A stretch of 28,938 nucleotides of DNA, taken from positions 1 to 28,938 of the IMG/VR virus record IMGVR_UViG_3300034135_000006; one strand, written 5' to 3'. This DNA is from a virus. Every line of letters begins with the position of its first letter. Positions within the stretch are counted from its first letter, which is position 1. The notes below the pieces were generated by a model. That model was not told the DNA's origin. It searched no databases and was given only the letters and a program-made list of their open reading frames with translations. The translations under genes and the position numbers were made by a program. Of the stretch, positions 28,750 to 28,938 are shown in pieces.

Positions 28750-28938
28750 CTACGCAGCCGTCCTTTCAATCACAGGACTCGCGAGGCATCTACAGTTGAT
28801 CGTATTCCCCGGCGAGCCGTTCGGGTCTCGCGGGTATTCAAGAGGCTCTGAGCCTACAGGCACGCCCTTGAGCAGTATGGGAATGTCGAACGGCTCATTG
28901 ATCGCCCTGATCTGCCCGTCGGCTAAGGCGTGCGAGAA
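28750..28938 (-). CDS. C-terminal end of head morphogenesis protein (Mu F / SPP1 gp7 type)
   Basis: 62 residues of the C-terminus, cut by the window edge. The frame ends SPGNTINCRCLASPVIERTAA, where PGNTINCRC is the characteristic cysteine-rich end of Mu gpF/SPP1 gp7-like minor head proteins (N-x-x-NCRC). Upstream it reads INEPFDIPILLKGVPVGSEPLEYPRD, also usual for this family. These proteins sit inside or under the capsid near the portal and take part in head assembly and DNA entry. The gene usually follows the portal gene, which should lie just beyond the right edge. Confidence 0.85.
   Translation of the reverse strand, partial: FSHALADGQIRAINEPFDIPILLKGVPVGSEPLEYPRDPNGSPGNTINCRCLASPVIERTAA

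Noticed and set aside
1-28938. CRISPR arrays, rRNA, insertion sequences, integrase attachment sites
   Set aside because: No regularly spaced repeats, transposase motifs or att-like direct repeats were found by reading both strands.

Overview
The window is the late structural region of a tailed double-stranded DNA phage or prophage with a long, flexible, siphovirus-like tail. All supported genes but one lie on the minus strand, so the head genes are at the right end and transcription runs leftward into the tail genes. The order matches lambda/HK97-like phages: head morphogenesis, protease plus major capsid, head-tail connector, tail completion, tail tube, tail assembly chaperones with a frameshift, tape measure, tail tip, tail fibre. 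Terminase, portal, replication, integrase and immunity genes are not present. The host cannot be named. The DNA is GC-rich, and two phage genes carry Sec signal peptides and one a lipobox, which suggests a diderm (Gram-negative type) host.

Right end, head (about 22.2-28.9 kb): the C-terminal end of a Mu F/SPP1 gp7-type head morphogenesis protein; three small genes, one with a membrane anchor and zinc ribbon; a roughly 700-base gene-free stretch full of hairpins ending in two tandem terminators; a small lysine-rich protein; a fused prohead protease-scaffold-major capsid protein with a likely internal start; a signal-peptide-bearing decoration-like protein; and a head-tail connector. The gap before the connector gene holds an interdigitated pair of perfect 10-base inverted repeats that could form a pseudoknot. 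The gap after it holds what looks like a small gene split by a +1 frameshift.

Middle, tail (about 8.5-22.2 kb): tail completion proteins, the tube protein followed by a strong hairpin terminator, a gpG/gpGT chaperone pair with a textbook -1 slippery heptamer directly before the stop codon, and a 973-residue tape measure protein. A convergent two-gene cassette (a secreted protein on the plus strand and a lipoprotein on the minus strand) then interrupts the tail operon. It is followed by a gpM-like minor tail protein, a small protein, and a 1698-residue tip/host-specificity protein with fibronectin-like domains.

Left end (1-8.5 kb): four tail-tip-associated proteins, a 1248-residue beta-helix tail fibre/spike, a phage DNA N6-adenine methyltransferase preceded by operator-like repeats, a terminator, an orphan CHASE3-domain membrane protein with no signalling output domain, a coiled-coil protein with a C-terminal membrane anchor, and the first codons of a further gene.

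The least ordinary items are the structured 27.2-27.9 kb region and its paired flanking repeats, the CHASE3 protein, the pseudoknot, the moron cassette, and the protease-capsid fusion with nested start. All function calls come from reading the sequence and recalling families; no database search was run.
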